DNA from: JBDIAG01 sp963835085
GTDB lineage: Bacteria > Actinomycetota > Actinomycetes > Actinomycetales > CAWJMD01
Direction: 5' to 3'
Assembly: GCA_963835085.1 (NCBI GenBank)
Contig: CAWIED010000001.1
Span: 1,860,001-1,924,000 of the forward strand
DNA length: 64,000 nucleotides
Under the pieces are notes generated by a model. The model saw nothing but the letters and a program-made list of their open reading frames with translations, was not told the DNA's origin and made no database searches. This document shows, piece after piece, positions 52,761-60,502 of this stretch. Within the stretch, counting starts at the first letter, position 1. Each line of letters begins with the position of its first letter. Made by a program: the position numbers and the translations under genes.

Positions 52761-52789
52761 AGTTACACGGATGTAATTCGCACAGTCAA
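52761..52789 (-). promoter_or_regulatory. Candidate late promoter
   Basis: On the minus strand TTGACT (52789-52784) and GTAACT (52766-52761) are separated by 17 bases. It points to the lysis and structural operon, about 200 bases upstream of the first gene. The transcript would start near 52754. Confidence 0.5.
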
Positions 52790-52900
52790 GCCCGGCTCAC
52801 CATCCCCGCTCGCCCAGCATGATGAAGACCTCTATACCCAACTCCTCCGCGTAGAGGACTGGCACGAGTGCGCGTCCCTACCTTGACCTTCATGATCGGC

Positions 52901-53182
52901 TCAGTGGGGCTGGTGCCGCATTGACCGGACGGTACCGCGCGCTGGAGACCATCGACGCTTGGTGCGCGCCGCTCGGCAGATGAATCGCCTAAGCCGTGGC
53001 ACATGATCGGCTGGGATGGTGAACTTGATAGTCGCTACCTGGTAGCGGCGGACGATGGCTTGGGGATCGCCAAACCAATCGCCATCGTCGCCACCCACCC
53101 ACCCGACATGCTTCCACTCAGCACTGTCGACGGGGGCCACTGTGCCGGCCGGTGCGATGAAAACGCCTGATCGAAAGCTCAT
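52901..53182 (-). CDS. Phage protein of unknown function
   Basis: 93 residues (MSFRSGVFIAPAGTVAPVDS). Pattern EWKHVGWVGGDDGDWFGDPQ then FTIPADHVPRLRRFICRAAR. Not recognised. Last gene of the early operon in transcription order. ATG overlaps the previous stop by ATGA. Confidence 0.55.
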   Translation of the reverse strand: MSFRSGVFIAPAGTVAPVDSAEWKHVGWVGGDDGDWFGDPQAIVRRYQVATIKFTIPADHVPRLRRFICRAARTKRRWSPARGTVRSMRHQPH

Positions 53183-53430
53183 CCGATCCCTCCGTGCCCA
53201 CGCATCCTGTCCCAACGCCCAAGCAGGATCGCAGTCCACGACCTTCGCCGAGGCCTGCTGTCCGGGAGCGCGGCGACCATGTCACTCGCGCACACCCAGG
53301 AGTGTGCCCACAGGTCGGCCATGTCAGAGTCCGGGACGAGCCGACACGCGCCGTCATCGTCAGCCACGATCTCCGCAATGGGCACGGGGATCTCCCGCCC
53401 ACATTCCGGGCACTGAATCTCGATCTTCAT
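53179..53430 (-). CDS. Small zinc-ribbon-like phage protein
   Basis: 83 residues. MKIEIQCPECGREIPVP gives one CxxC pair; a further Cys lies in SWVCASD. Probably a single zinc knuckle. Unknown role. The start overlaps the upstream gene (ATGA), as does the end. Confidence 0.6.
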   Translation of the reverse strand: MKIEIQCPECGREIPVPIAEIVADDDGACRLVPDSDMADLWAHSWVCASDMVAALPDSRPRRRSWTAILLGRWDRMRGHGGIG

Positions 53431-54158
53431 GCGCTCGCCCTCCTAGCTCGTACGGTAATCCAGTGGTCCGACGTCGCCACCCGATCGAGCGTCGAGGTTG
53501 CCTCGCTCCATCCGATCGTGAGCGGGCGGGACGACACCCAGTGCCGCACCTGCCGCTCCGTCACGCGCTCGCCCCGCTCGCGGGCCCACGCCACCCACTC
53601 CACGATGCTCATCCGTGCCGGCGCCCCGCGCCCGAGCATCTCGGCCAGGTCGTGATACTCGCCCTCGGTCCAGACGTGCTCCGGGTCGAGGTCGCACACG
53701 AGCAGCGAGGTGCCATCGCCGACAGTGCCGAAGACGACTCCACCCTGACTCATACAGTCGCCCAGCGGGCAGGGCCCGATCGGGATTCTCCGCTTGCCCT
53801 GCGGCGCAGCGAGATTGCGGAGCGCGCGAGCATGCTTGTCGAAGGTCTCCAAGTCTTCCTCGCCGAGCACGCCAGACAGCCACTCCTCGTGGCGGACAAG
53901 GAATCTCGCCCGATCCAAGGTGGATTCGCCTACGCTGCCGGACAGCTCGCGGCCGTCGATGACCGCCAGTGCCCAGAAGGTGACGTCGGCATGCAGGGCT
54001 GCCAGGATCGAGATCCGTCCCGTGCCACCCGGCAGCGATGGCACCGACGCCGGCGTCCCTCCCCCACCCGATCGGATGGAGGAGGAGTCGCGCTCGACGT
54101 CCGGCAGGTACTCGATGATGACAGCCAGGTGCGCGGCCAGCGCGCCGGCGGGCTTCAT
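53427..54158 (-). CDS. Phage protein with C-terminal helix-turn-helix-like segment
   Basis: 243 residues (MKPAGALAAHLAVIIEYLPD). The central part has Cys pairs GPCPLGDCMSQGG and DGTSLLVCDLDPEHVW. The C-terminal third has RMSIVEWVAWARERGERVTE then RQVRHWVSSRPLTIG, which looks like a DNA-binding helix pair. Similar proteins occur in actinophage early regions, but no function is known to me. ATG 54158 overlaps the previous stop. Confidence 0.6.
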   Translation of the reverse strand: MKPAGALAAHLAVIIEYLPDVERDSSSIRSGGGGTPASVPSLPGGTGRISILAALHADVTFWALAVIDGRELSGSVGESTLDRARFLVRHEEWLSGVLGEEDLETFDKHARALRNLAAPQGKRRIPIGPCPLGDCMSQGGVVFGTVGDGTSLLVCDLDPEHVWTEGEYHDLAEMLGRGAPARMSIVEWVAWARERGERVTERQVRHWVSSRPLTIGWSEATSTLDRVATSDHWITVRARRASA

Positions 54159-54457
54159 GCGGGCGCCCATAGCTGCTGCGTGATCCACTGAATTCCCTGA
54201 CTGATGCTGTACCACAGCCGCGCGGTCGATGCGGGTAGCGGGCGGCCGTGGAAGTCGACAAAGTGGACGCTATCGCACAGTGCCCCGCCGGACTCGTGGA
54301 TCAGGTGGCCACCCGGGTTGCCATCGTTGCCATAGGCTCGGTCATCGTCGCCATAGGCTCGGTCCATGGATGGAGCTAGGCGTACCGCCAGGCCGTGCTC
54401 GAAGCAGGTGCCGATGGTGGTGTGCGACTCAAATGGATTTGCGTCAATGCTCACCAT
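54155..54457 (-). CDS. Small phage protein of unknown function
   Basis: 100 residues (MVSIDANPFESHTTIGTCFE). Contains a tandem AYGDDDRAYGNDGN repeat near residue 35. The translation start ATG 54457 shares its A with the upstream stop (TGATG). Not recognised. Confidence 0.55.
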   Translation of the reverse strand: MVSIDANPFESHTTIGTCFEHGLAVRLAPSMDRAYGDDDRAYGNDGNPGGHLIHESGGALCDSVHFVDFHGRPLPASTARLWYSISQGIQWITQQLWAPA

Positions 54458-54621
54458 CAGCACATCACCTTCAGTTCCAACGCCTTGGCGACAGCAAGCT
54501 CGGCAGTGGCCCCACGACTCCCCTGCCACCCCGGCAGCAGGTAGGTAATGCTCCACTCATGGAGAGTCGACTCCGTCCAGTCCCATCCCTTTGGCAGGTC
54601 GACGCACGTCACGGCGCTCAC
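54457..54621 (-). CDS. Small phage protein downstream of ssb
   Basis: 54 residues (VSAVTCVDLPKGWDWTESTL). The pattern GWQGSRGATAELAVAKALEL is helical at the end. GTG 54621 overlaps the ssb stop (GTGA). Not recognised. Confidence 0.55.
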   Translation of the reverse strand: MSAVTCVDLPKGWDWTESTLHEWSITYLLPGWQGSRGATAELAVAKALELKVMC

Positions 54622-55073
54622 CACGGCGGGGTGTCGGCAGCGACGGGACGAGCGGCACGGTGCCCCTGCGGCTGGGCCCATGCATCGGACGGCGGTGCCC
54701 CTTGGCTGCGCTGCGCCTTCGTGACCTTGGCGCTGGCGTACCGCAGTGAAGGTCCGATCTCGGTCACTTCCAGTTCGACGACGGTGCGCTTCTCGCCTTC
54801 CTTCGTCTCGTACTGGCGCTGACGGAGATTGCCGGAGGCGATCACCCGAGTGCCCTTGGTCAGTGACTCGACCACGTTTTCAGCCGCCTCGCGCCAGATC
54901 GAGCAGCGGAGAAAGAGGGGCTCGGCGTCCACCCATTCGTTCCGCTGCCTGTCGAAATTGCGCGGGGTGCTGGCGATCGTGAAGTTAGCCACCGCATGGC
55001 CTGATGGAGCGAATCTCAGCTCCGCATCCGCCACCATATTGCCAATTACGGTGATTGCAGTTTCGCCGCTCAT
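54618..55073 (-). CDS. ssb: Single-stranded DNA-binding protein
   Basis: 151 residues. OB fold with GNMVADAELRFAPSGHAVAN, FTIASTPRNFDRQ, LFLRCSIWREAAENV, TKGTRVIASGNLRQRQYETK. The C-terminus ends DTPPW, without the usual acidic DDDIPF tip. It protects single-stranded DNA in phage replication and recombination. The gap of 81 bases upstream may carry an internal promoter. Confidence 0.93.
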   Translation of the reverse strand: MSGETAITVIGNMVADAELRFAPSGHAVANFTIASTPRNFDRQRNEWVDAEPLFLRCSIWREAAENVVESLTKGTRVIASGNLRQRQYETKEGEKRTVVELEVTEIGPSLRYASAKVTKAQRSQGAPPSDAWAQPQGHRAARPVAADTPPW

Positions 55074-55154
55074 GAGTACTCTCGCTTCGGTTTGGTTGTG
55101 TTGGTCATCATTCTACTTTCAATTCGTGGGCTGGAATGCCATTCCCGACCCGGC

Positions 55155-55649
55155 TCACTCATGGCTATAAGCCTTAGGCGAAATCCCATACCGGGACCGG
55201 ATCGCCTGTATGGCGTCAGCGCTCTTTCCCAGCAAGCCGCCGACCTCTCGGCAGCTCAAGCCTTCCTCGGTCAGGATCGTCACGGCCTCCACATACTCGG
55301 CACGCGTGCACTCGACCCGCTCGCCGCGCAGCAGCCGACCGATGATGACCTCATCCACCTCGTCATCCGCCCGAGGCTCCGGCTCACCAGGAGGCGGATC
55401 CCAGCCCCTGAGTGCGGCATGGGAGCGCACAATCCCCGCGCCCACCCCGTCAGGTCGGGTCCCGCGAAGATCGACGTAGGCGGCTAGTACGGCCTCCATG
55501 GTGGCCGGCACGACCCGAGCACACTTGCCCGAGCGAAGTCGGCTACCCAGCGCTCTCGTCACGCCGTAGGGCGCCAGGTCGCGGATCGACCAGCCCATGG
55601 CGGCGAGGGCTTGGAGCATGCGGGTGGATTGGGTGGCGTCGATGGTCAT
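55155..55649 (-). CDS. Phage helix-turn-helix protein
   Basis: 164 residues (MTIDATQSTRMLQALAAMGW). Two helix-turn-helix-like stretches: SIRDLAPYGVTRALGSRLRS near the start and VEAVTILTEEGLSCREVGGL then LLGKSADAIQAIRSRYG near the end. Many actinophage early regions carry such a protein. Probably a regulator. ATG 55649 overlaps the exonuclease stop (ATGA). Confidence 0.65.
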   Translation of the reverse strand: MTIDATQSTRMLQALAAMGWSIRDLAPYGVTRALGSRLRSGKCARVVPATMEAVLAAYVDLRGTRPDGVGAGIVRSHAALRGWDPPPGEPEPRADDEVDEVIIGRLLRGERVECTRAEYVEAVTILTEEGLSCREVGGLLGKSADAIQAIRSRYGISPKAYSHE

Positions 55650-56215
55650 GGCTTGCACGCCATGACCGCGTCGTACAGACGCATCGCCCAGCGGGCATCG
55701 CCGAGCGCCGTGTGCCGCTCACTGTCGGAAGGCATGTCGACGCCGATCTGAAGAGACATCTCGTCGGGGCTCCATGGCGGGACGAGTGGCCCACCACTGC
55801 AAGCGATGTACCCCGCCGCCAGCGTGTACGCACAGATGATCCGGTGATGCCAGGTCGGCACAAGCCCTTGCTCGCGCAGCAGGACCGCCAGGGTCTCTGT
55901 GTCGAAGCTCGGGACGCAGCCCACGATCACAGCGCCGTGCGTCCACTGGGACACCAGTGCCGCCGCCTCGCATGGGCCCATGTACAGCTCCCCGTACGGT
56001 TCGCCGTTGCAGCGGTGCGGGTCGGGGTGCCGCTCCCAGTAGCGACCGACATTGAGGGCCATCGGGTCAGAGTTGCCGAGCTCGATGTCGACGAAGACCG
56101 AGATTTCGCGTTCGCCATGCTCGTCGCGGCGGATCATGGCCAGTTCGTAAGCATGACGCCCTGGGTGGAGCCCATCGGTTTCCACGTCCAAAAATACGAT
56201 CGGTCGGGCGGTCAT
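55646..56215 (-). CDS. DnaQ-like (DEDD) 3'-5' exonuclease
   Basis: 189 residues. PIVFLDVETDGLHPGRHAYE is motif Exo I (D-x-E). An Asp in PSFDTETL is motif II, and HTALGDARWA gives motif III (H-x4-D). The proofreading-exonuclease fold acts on DNA or RNA ends. Its first 26 residues are duplicated in the gene just upstream. ATG overlaps that gene's stop. Confidence 0.85.
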   Translation of the reverse strand: MTARPIVFLDVETDGLHPGRHAYELAMIRRDEHGEREISVFVDIELGNSDPMALNVGRYWERHPDPHRCNGEPYGELYMGPCEAAALVSQWTHGAVIVGCVPSFDTETLAVLLREQGLVPTWHHRIICAYTLAAGYIACSGGPLVPPWSPDEMSLQIGVDMPSDSERHTALGDARWAMRLYDAVMACKP

Positions 56216-56709
56216 ACTGACGCCTTCCTTCGAGCCTCATAGCGCTGACGATTGACCTTCGAACACGTCCTGCACGCCCTCATTCGGTGCCAGACGTAGA
56301 CGTTGTCCCCAGAGAGTGGGTGCCCGCGATGGCAGTGCGTCTTGCGAGCGTTCACCGCCGCAAACGACTCGCCCCGGAGCGTGTTCTCACGCTCACTTAC
56401 GGGCTCCAGATGCCGCGGATTGACGCACCTGCGATTGCGGCACAAGTGGTCGAGGTCGAGACCTTCTGGAATGGCACCCATCGCGCGCTCGTATCCGAAC
56501 CGGTGTGCCGTCACATGCCTGCCTGGAAGCCTGTATCGCCCATAGCCGCCATTGGTCACTGACGCGAGCCACTCCCAACACTCGTCTGCACCTCGGATCG
56601 CGACCTTGGCTCGGAACCGTTCTGGCCATGAGTTGGCTAGCTCCCACGCCTGGCGCTCGGGGTGGAGGCCGTCAGATTCGATGTCGAGAAATACCAAGGG
56701 TGTGCTCAT
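56212..56709 (-). CDS. HNH endonuclease fused to an exonuclease N-terminus
   Basis: 165 residues. Residues 1-25 (MSTPLVFLDIESDGLHPERQ) copy the start of the downstream DnaQ-like exonuclease, 16 of 22 residues identical, including motif Exo I. From residue 26 a phage homing-type HNH nuclease begins: RFRAKVAIRGADECWEW, then LDLDHLCRNRRCVNPRHLEP (H-N-H core). The C-terminal zinc module is CHRGHPLSGDNVYVWHRMRA followed by CRTC. This looks like a homing endonuclease that inserted into an exonuclease gene and left a duplicated start. It is translated as one protein. Confidence 0.85.
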   Translation of the reverse strand: MSTPLVFLDIESDGLHPERQAWELANSWPERFRAKVAIRGADECWEWLASVTNGGYGRYRLPGRHVTAHRFGYERAMGAIPEGLDLDHLCRNRRCVNPRHLEPVSERENTLRGESFAAVNARKTHCHRGHPLSGDNVYVWHRMRACRTCSKVNRQRYEARRKASV

Positions 56710-56711
56710 GG

Positions 56712-57977
56712 TTATGCCGCTCCTAGTGACGTAATGCGTTGGTATTGGCCTTCAAATGCGAGATTGATAGTGCCCGTTTGGCCGTATCGGTTCTTGCCGA
56801 GGATGAATTCGACGCGATCGGGAGATGAGTCGTCGCGCCACAGCAAGACGATGGCGTCGGCATCCTGCTCGACCGCGCCGGATTCGCGCATGTCCGAGAT
56901 GAACGGCCGCTTGTCCGTGCGGGACTCGGGGCCGCGGTTGAGCTGAGCCAGAACGACGACGGGCACGCCCAGCTCGCCGGCCAACTTCTTGAGTGCCCGT
57001 GACTGCTCGGCGACCTGCTGCTCACGGGGGACGCGTCGGTCGGTGGCCGTGAGCAGCTGGAGGTAGTCGACGATCACGAGGTCGATGCCGTCGGGCTGGC
57101 GGGACATGTCCCGGGCCATGCCTCGGATGGTCTCTACAGTGGCCACAGGGAGGAACTCGATCCTCAGGCGGCGGGTGCGCTCTTGGTCGATGAGCATGCT
57201 CATGATGCGGTCCTGCTCGCGGTCGTTGATCCACCCGCGCTGGATGCGTGCCAGGTCGACGCTGGCACCCGCGGCGACGATCCTCCGGGCGACCTCGACG
57301 CCGCGCATTTCGAGAGTGACTAGGAGGGTGCGCTTGCCGGCATATGCGGCATGTAGCCCGATCTGGGATGCCACGACGCTCTTGCCGACACCCGGCCTCG
57401 CGGCCACCACATACATGCACCCGGGCCGCAATCCCGTCGTGAGATCGTCCAGCCCTTGCCATGGCGTCTTGATCGTCTCGATATTCTCCGGGTCGAGAGC
57501 GATCTCCAGAAGATCAGCGAGAGTGGTATCTCCGCCCTCGCTGGGACGATCTACCGAATCGATCACATTGCGGGCTTGTGCAATGAGGCTATTGACGTCA
57601 GAGGTTTCGTCGGCCGCGTCGAGCATTACTCGCGCTGCTTGCACTACTCGCCGACGCTTCGAGTTCTCCGCCACTAATTCGGCGTGATAGGCGGCGGTCT
57701 CTGCTACTGGCGCATTCCCTAGCAACTCGAATACGTAGGAGACGAGGATGCCTCTATTTGCGCCATTGCGAGCAGACCATTCGGTTACGGTCACCGGGTC
57801 GACCGGGCGATTCTCTGAATGCAGAGCGTATATCGCCGTGGCAATTGCTTCGTGGCGAACATTCCCAAAGTCGGCCGATGAAATGATCTTGCGAACTTCA
57901 TCTATTTGCCGGGAATCCAGAAGCATTGACCCGAGTACAGCAGCCTCGACTTCGTCAGTGGTCAGGTCGAGATTCAC
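56712..57977 (-). CDS. Replicative DNA helicase (DnaB family)
   Basis: 421 residues. N-terminal helical domain (TTDEVEAAVLGSMLLDSRQI), RecA-type core with Walker A ARPGVGKSV, Walker B DLVIVDYLQLL, and AEQSRALKKLAGELGVPVVV with QLNRGPESR. It unwinds the fork during phage replication. GTG 57977 overlaps the stop of the initiator gene (GTGA), so the two are translationally coupled; this fits an initiator-helicase pair like lambda O/P, with the phage providing its own helicase. Confidence 0.92.
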   Translation of the reverse strand: MNLDLTTDEVEAAVLGSMLLDSRQIDEVRKIISSADFGNVRHEAIATAIYALHSENRPVDPVTVTEWSARNGANRGILVSYVFELLGNAPVAETAAYHAELVAENSKRRRVVQAARVMLDAADETSDVNSLIAQARNVIDSVDRPSEGGDTTLADLLEIALDPENIETIKTPWQGLDDLTTGLRPGCMYVVAARPGVGKSVVASQIGLHAAYAGKRTLLVTLEMRGVEVARRIVAAGASVDLARIQRGWINDREQDRIMSMLIDQERTRRLRIEFLPVATVETIRGMARDMSRQPDGIDLVIVDYLQLLTATDRRVPREQQVAEQSRALKKLAGELGVPVVVLAQLNRGPESRTDKRPFISDMRESGAVEQDADAIVLLWRDDSSPDRVEFILGKNRYGQTGTINLAFEGQYQRITSLGAA

Positions 57978-58861
57978 GATCCTACCATCCTTCGCCGCTT
58001 GGCGTCGGCCCGGATCTTGGCGAAGGCATCGGGGACGACGTCGTCGGGCATGACGGGCGGCTCGAAGGTCTTGAAGTAGGCCGGCCGGGGAGCGCCTCCA
58101 CGGCTCGCGTTTTGGCGCTCGTCGTTCCAGTTTTCGCCATGCAGCCATGTCGTCGGGTGCTTGGTGAATGCCGGGTGTTTGCCCTCGGCTTTCTGTCGGG
58201 CGATGTACGCCGAGGCGGCGGCCAGGAGGGACTCTGGCGTCACTCCTGGCTTCTTGATCGCTGCCCGATATGCGACCTCGGCCTTCTTCCGGTCGACCTT
58301 GTGGCCATAGGCGTCCCACCATGCCTCGAAGCCGGGATGTGGGGCCTTCGGCTGCGCAGTGGCGTCTCGCGCAGCGCTTGCGATGCGCAAGAGATTTTGA
58401 TCTTGAACTTCAAGATCTTGAACTTCAAGGACGGTTTGGGTGCAGCCAGTTGCACCCGTGACATATCCGACATTGGATGATTTAGACTGGTTTGTACGGG
58501 TGCAACTGGCTGCACCCGGTGCAACTGGCTGCACCCCTGGGGTGCAACTGGCTGCACCCCTCGCGTCGGGTGCAACTGGCTGCACCGGGACAGTGATCAG
58601 GTACCGGTTTGGCCGTTTGCTATCCGGATATTCGGGCGTCCCACCGCCCTGCTGAATGATCTGCAACTCGCCCATATTGACCAGCTCGCGAAGCGCATAC
58701 TGGACGGCCCGTTCGCCCTTATTTGCGTACCGCGACAGGGTCTCGATCGTGGGCCACGCGCCCCCGTCACCGTCGTGGTTGGCGATCCCGATCAGCACCA
58801 CCTTGGCCGTCCCGCTGGCCCGCGAGTGGTTCAGCACACGGGCCATGGACTCGACGCTCAC
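57974..58861 (-). CDS. Replication initiator with intragenic origin (lambda O-like)
   Basis: 295 residues. The N-terminal winged helix (LNHSRASGTAKVVLIGIANH, TIETLSRYANKGERAVQYAL) matches phage replication initiators. The middle is low-complexity because it contains repeat DNA: VQPVAP and AASCT units encoded by the iterons, then LEVQDLEVQD encoded by a 15-bp tandem repeat. The C-terminus (FEAWWDAYGHKVDRKKAEVA, ASAYIARQKAEGKHPAFTKH) is the domain that usually contacts the helicase. GTG 58861 overlaps the upstream stop. Confidence 0.88.
   Translation of the reverse strand: MSVESMARVLNHSRASGTAKVVLIGIANHDGDGGAWPTIETLSRYANKGERAVQYALRELVNMGELQIIQQGGGTPEYPDSKRPNRYLITVPVQPVAPDARGAASCTPGVQPVAPGAASCTRTNQSKSSNVGYVTGATGCTQTVLEVQDLEVQDQNLLRIASAARDATAQPKAPHPGFEAWWDAYGHKVDRKKAEVAYRAAIKKPGVTPESLLAAASAYIARQKAEGKHPAFTKHPTTWLHGENWNDERQNASRGGAPRPAYFKTFEPPVMPDDVVPDAFAKIRADAKRRRMVGS
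58399..58428. repeat. Tandem 15-bp AT-rich repeat, candidate unwinding element
   Basis: GATCTTGAACTTCAA occurs twice without a gap (58399-58413, 58414-58428), next to the iterons and preceded by an AT-rich GAGATTTTGA. The G+C content falls well below that of the surroundings. This position matches the DNA-unwinding element beside initiator-binding repeats. Confidence 0.75.
58438..58586. other. Five iterons, candidate phage replication origin
   Basis: The 18-mer GGTGCAACTGGCTGCACC occurs four times in direct orientation (within 58498-58517, 58518-58536, 58540-58559, 58568-58586) and once inverted (58438-58457). The outer six bases pair as an imperfect palindrome. Copies are exact over the 18-mer. 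They lie inside the initiator gene, as in lambda ori. Confidence 0.85.
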
Positions 58862-58971
58862 CACCCACCGCCGAGCCGCTGGGCGGCGTCCTGCATGCAG
58901 CAGCCGAGGCACTTCAGCCCGGGCGGGAGGTCGCCGCAGCGAGGGCAGTTTTTGCCCGCTGGTTCAGCCAT
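58858..58971 (-). CDS. Tiny zinc-ribbon protein
   Basis: 37 residues (MAEPAGKNCPRCGDLPPGLK) with two CxxC pairs, CPRC and CLGC, followed by CMQD. It would form a single rubredoxin-type zinc knuckle. ATG shares its A with the RusA stop (TGATG), and its stop overlaps the initiator start (GTGA). The coding junctions on both sides support it as real. Confidence 0.75.
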   Translation of the reverse strand: MAEPAGKNCPRCGDLPPGLKCLGCCMQDAAQRLGGGW

Positions 58972-59348
58972 CAGAACGGCACTCCTTGGTCAGTGATGGT
59001 GAGGGTGATCCGCGCCAGGGCGCCCTCGATGCGGGGGCCACGGCGCATGTCAGGGCCGATCAAATACTCGTCCGAGTCGTCGGGTAGAAATCCCCGATGG
59101 CGCACGAGTGCGTCGATCATTGCCTTCAATGTCGGGTAATAGTTGTGGACGTCGCGCTTGCGCTTATCGGGCCATGAAATGCTAGCCATGACGTGCGCCT
59201 TTCCCAGTCGCGGGACGAGATGCTGCGGGCATGCCATAAGCGTGGCGTCGGCGATGTCCCGCACCATTCGCGCGTACACGTAATGGTGCAAGCGCTGGTT
59301 GGCGGATAGGAGGGCCGGTGGGGGTAGGTGGATGGTGAGAGTGGTCAT
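58971..59348 (-). CDS. RusA-like Holliday junction resolvase
   Basis: 125 residues. The RusA pattern appears as LTIHLPPPALLSANQRLHHY at the start, DKRKRDVHNYYPTLKAMIDA (the D-x-x-N ... K segment), and GFLPDDSDEYLIG near the end, with the conserved Asp pair. It cuts four-way junctions during phage replication or before packaging. Its start overlaps the methyltransferase stop. Confidence 0.85.
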   Translation of the reverse strand: MTTLTIHLPPPALLSANQRLHHYVYARMVRDIADATLMACPQHLVPRLGKAHVMASISWPDKRKRDVHNYYPTLKAMIDALVRHRGFLPDDSDEYLIGPDMRRGPRIEGALARITLTITDQGVPF

Positions 59349-60502
59349 GCTGCGCCCCCCACCTGGATCGAGCGCGCGTCAAGCAGCCACCGCAATGCGG
59401 CCACGGCCTGCTGTGGCACCACGCCATTCCCAGCGAGCCTGCGCATGTGATCCCGGGTCAGTCCAGGCACTCCGGTAATTCGCCCTTCCGGCAACCCCAT
59501 CATCCATTCCGACAATGCCGGATTCAGTTGCGGCAGGCCACTCTGCACGCCCACTACCGACGGCTCGGGAGCTGGGCGGCCGATGATCCCCTCCCAGTGG
59601 TGGATCGCCTCGGCGTACACGCCCCACGTGTCGCGCATACGCCGCGCCTCGACCGAGAGGGATGCCCCGTGCCCATTGCCCCCATGGGAGCCGCGCATCC
59701 TGGCCACCCAGGCATCCCACCCTTCGACGGACTTGCGCTGCCCCATGTCCTCGACCGTGCAGGTCGGCAGTAGCCGCCGAGAGGTCAGGCCATCCGGGTC
59801 GTCAAGGGCTGCGCGGTCACGTCCCGCAGGCTCGGGGATCGGCCAGGTCGCAGCTTGCCGGCACCCTTCCCGTCCGACGCCAGTGGAGTCGGGAGTCGAC
59901 GCATCGTCTCCGTCGAGGAGCCACCCCGGGTCGCCCTTGGAGTCGGCAGGCCACGCCAGGAGGAAGATGCGGAATCGCCCGTGCGGGGCGCCCACGTCGG
60001 CAGCGCGTAGGCCGCACCACGCCGCGTCATACCCGATGTCGGCCAAGTCCCCGAGTACACGACCCAGTGCTCGCAGGGGATGATCTTCGCCGGCCCCTCC
60101 CACACACCACGGGCAGGGCTCCATCTCGCTATCGGCTGGGGCATCGAGCAGGCCTCTGACATTCTCGGCGACCACGAGGCGTGGCCGCAGGCTGGCGATG
60201 GCTGTGGCCATGTGCGACCAAAGCCCTGATCTGGTACCGGATTTCATCCCGGCACGATTGCCCGCGTGGGACATGTCCTGACAAGGAAATCCGCCAGTGA
60301 TGACGTCGACAGGCTGGACGGATGCCCAGTCGATCCTGGCGACGTCGCCCAGATTCGGCACGCCCGGCCAGTGATGGGCAAGTAGCTTGCGCGCGGCCGG
60401 GTCGATGTCCGAGTGCCAGGCGACGTCGCCGCCGAGCACCTCGATGACAGCGTCGTCGAGGCCGCCCGTGCCGCTGAAAAGCGAGCCGATACGAGGGTTC
60501 AC
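59345..60502 (-). CDS. DNA (cytosine-5) methyltransferase
   Basis: 385 residues. Motif I SLFSGTGGLD, motif IV GGFPCQDMS with the catalytic Cys, motif VI VVAENVR, motif VIII-like GAPHGRFRIFLLAW and a C-terminal motif X (GNGVVPQQA). It methylates cytosine in DNA. No restriction enzyme gene is nearby, so it is an orphan enzyme, probably protecting phage DNA from host restriction. GTG 60502 overlaps the WhiB-like stop (GTGA). Confidence 0.93.
   Translation of the reverse strand: MNPRIGSLFSGTGGLDDAVIEVLGGDVAWHSDIDPAARKLLAHHWPGVPNLGDVARIDWASVQPVDVITGGFPCQDMSHAGNRAGMKSGTRSGLWSHMATAIASLRPRLVVAENVRGLLDAPADSEMEPCPWCVGGAGEDHPLRALGRVLGDLADIGYDAAWCGLRAADVGAPHGRFRIFLLAWPADSKGDPGWLLDGDDASTPDSTGVGREGCRQAATWPIPEPAGRDRAALDDPDGLTSRRLLPTCTVEDMGQRKSVEGWDAWVARMRGSHGGNGHGASLSVEARRMRDTWGVYAEAIHHWEGIIGRPAPEPSVVGVQSGLPQLNPALSEWMMGLPEGRITGVPGLTRDHMRRLAGNGVVPQQAVAALRWLLDARSIQVGGAA

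Larger units (their letters stand above)
52552..52900. other. Non-coding region between early and late operons (349 bp)
   Basis: No gene is seen. It contains a minus-strand promoter candidate (52761-52789) and a strong hairpin (52658-52694) on the way to the first late gene. It separates the minus-strand early operon from the late operon. Confidence 0.7.
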
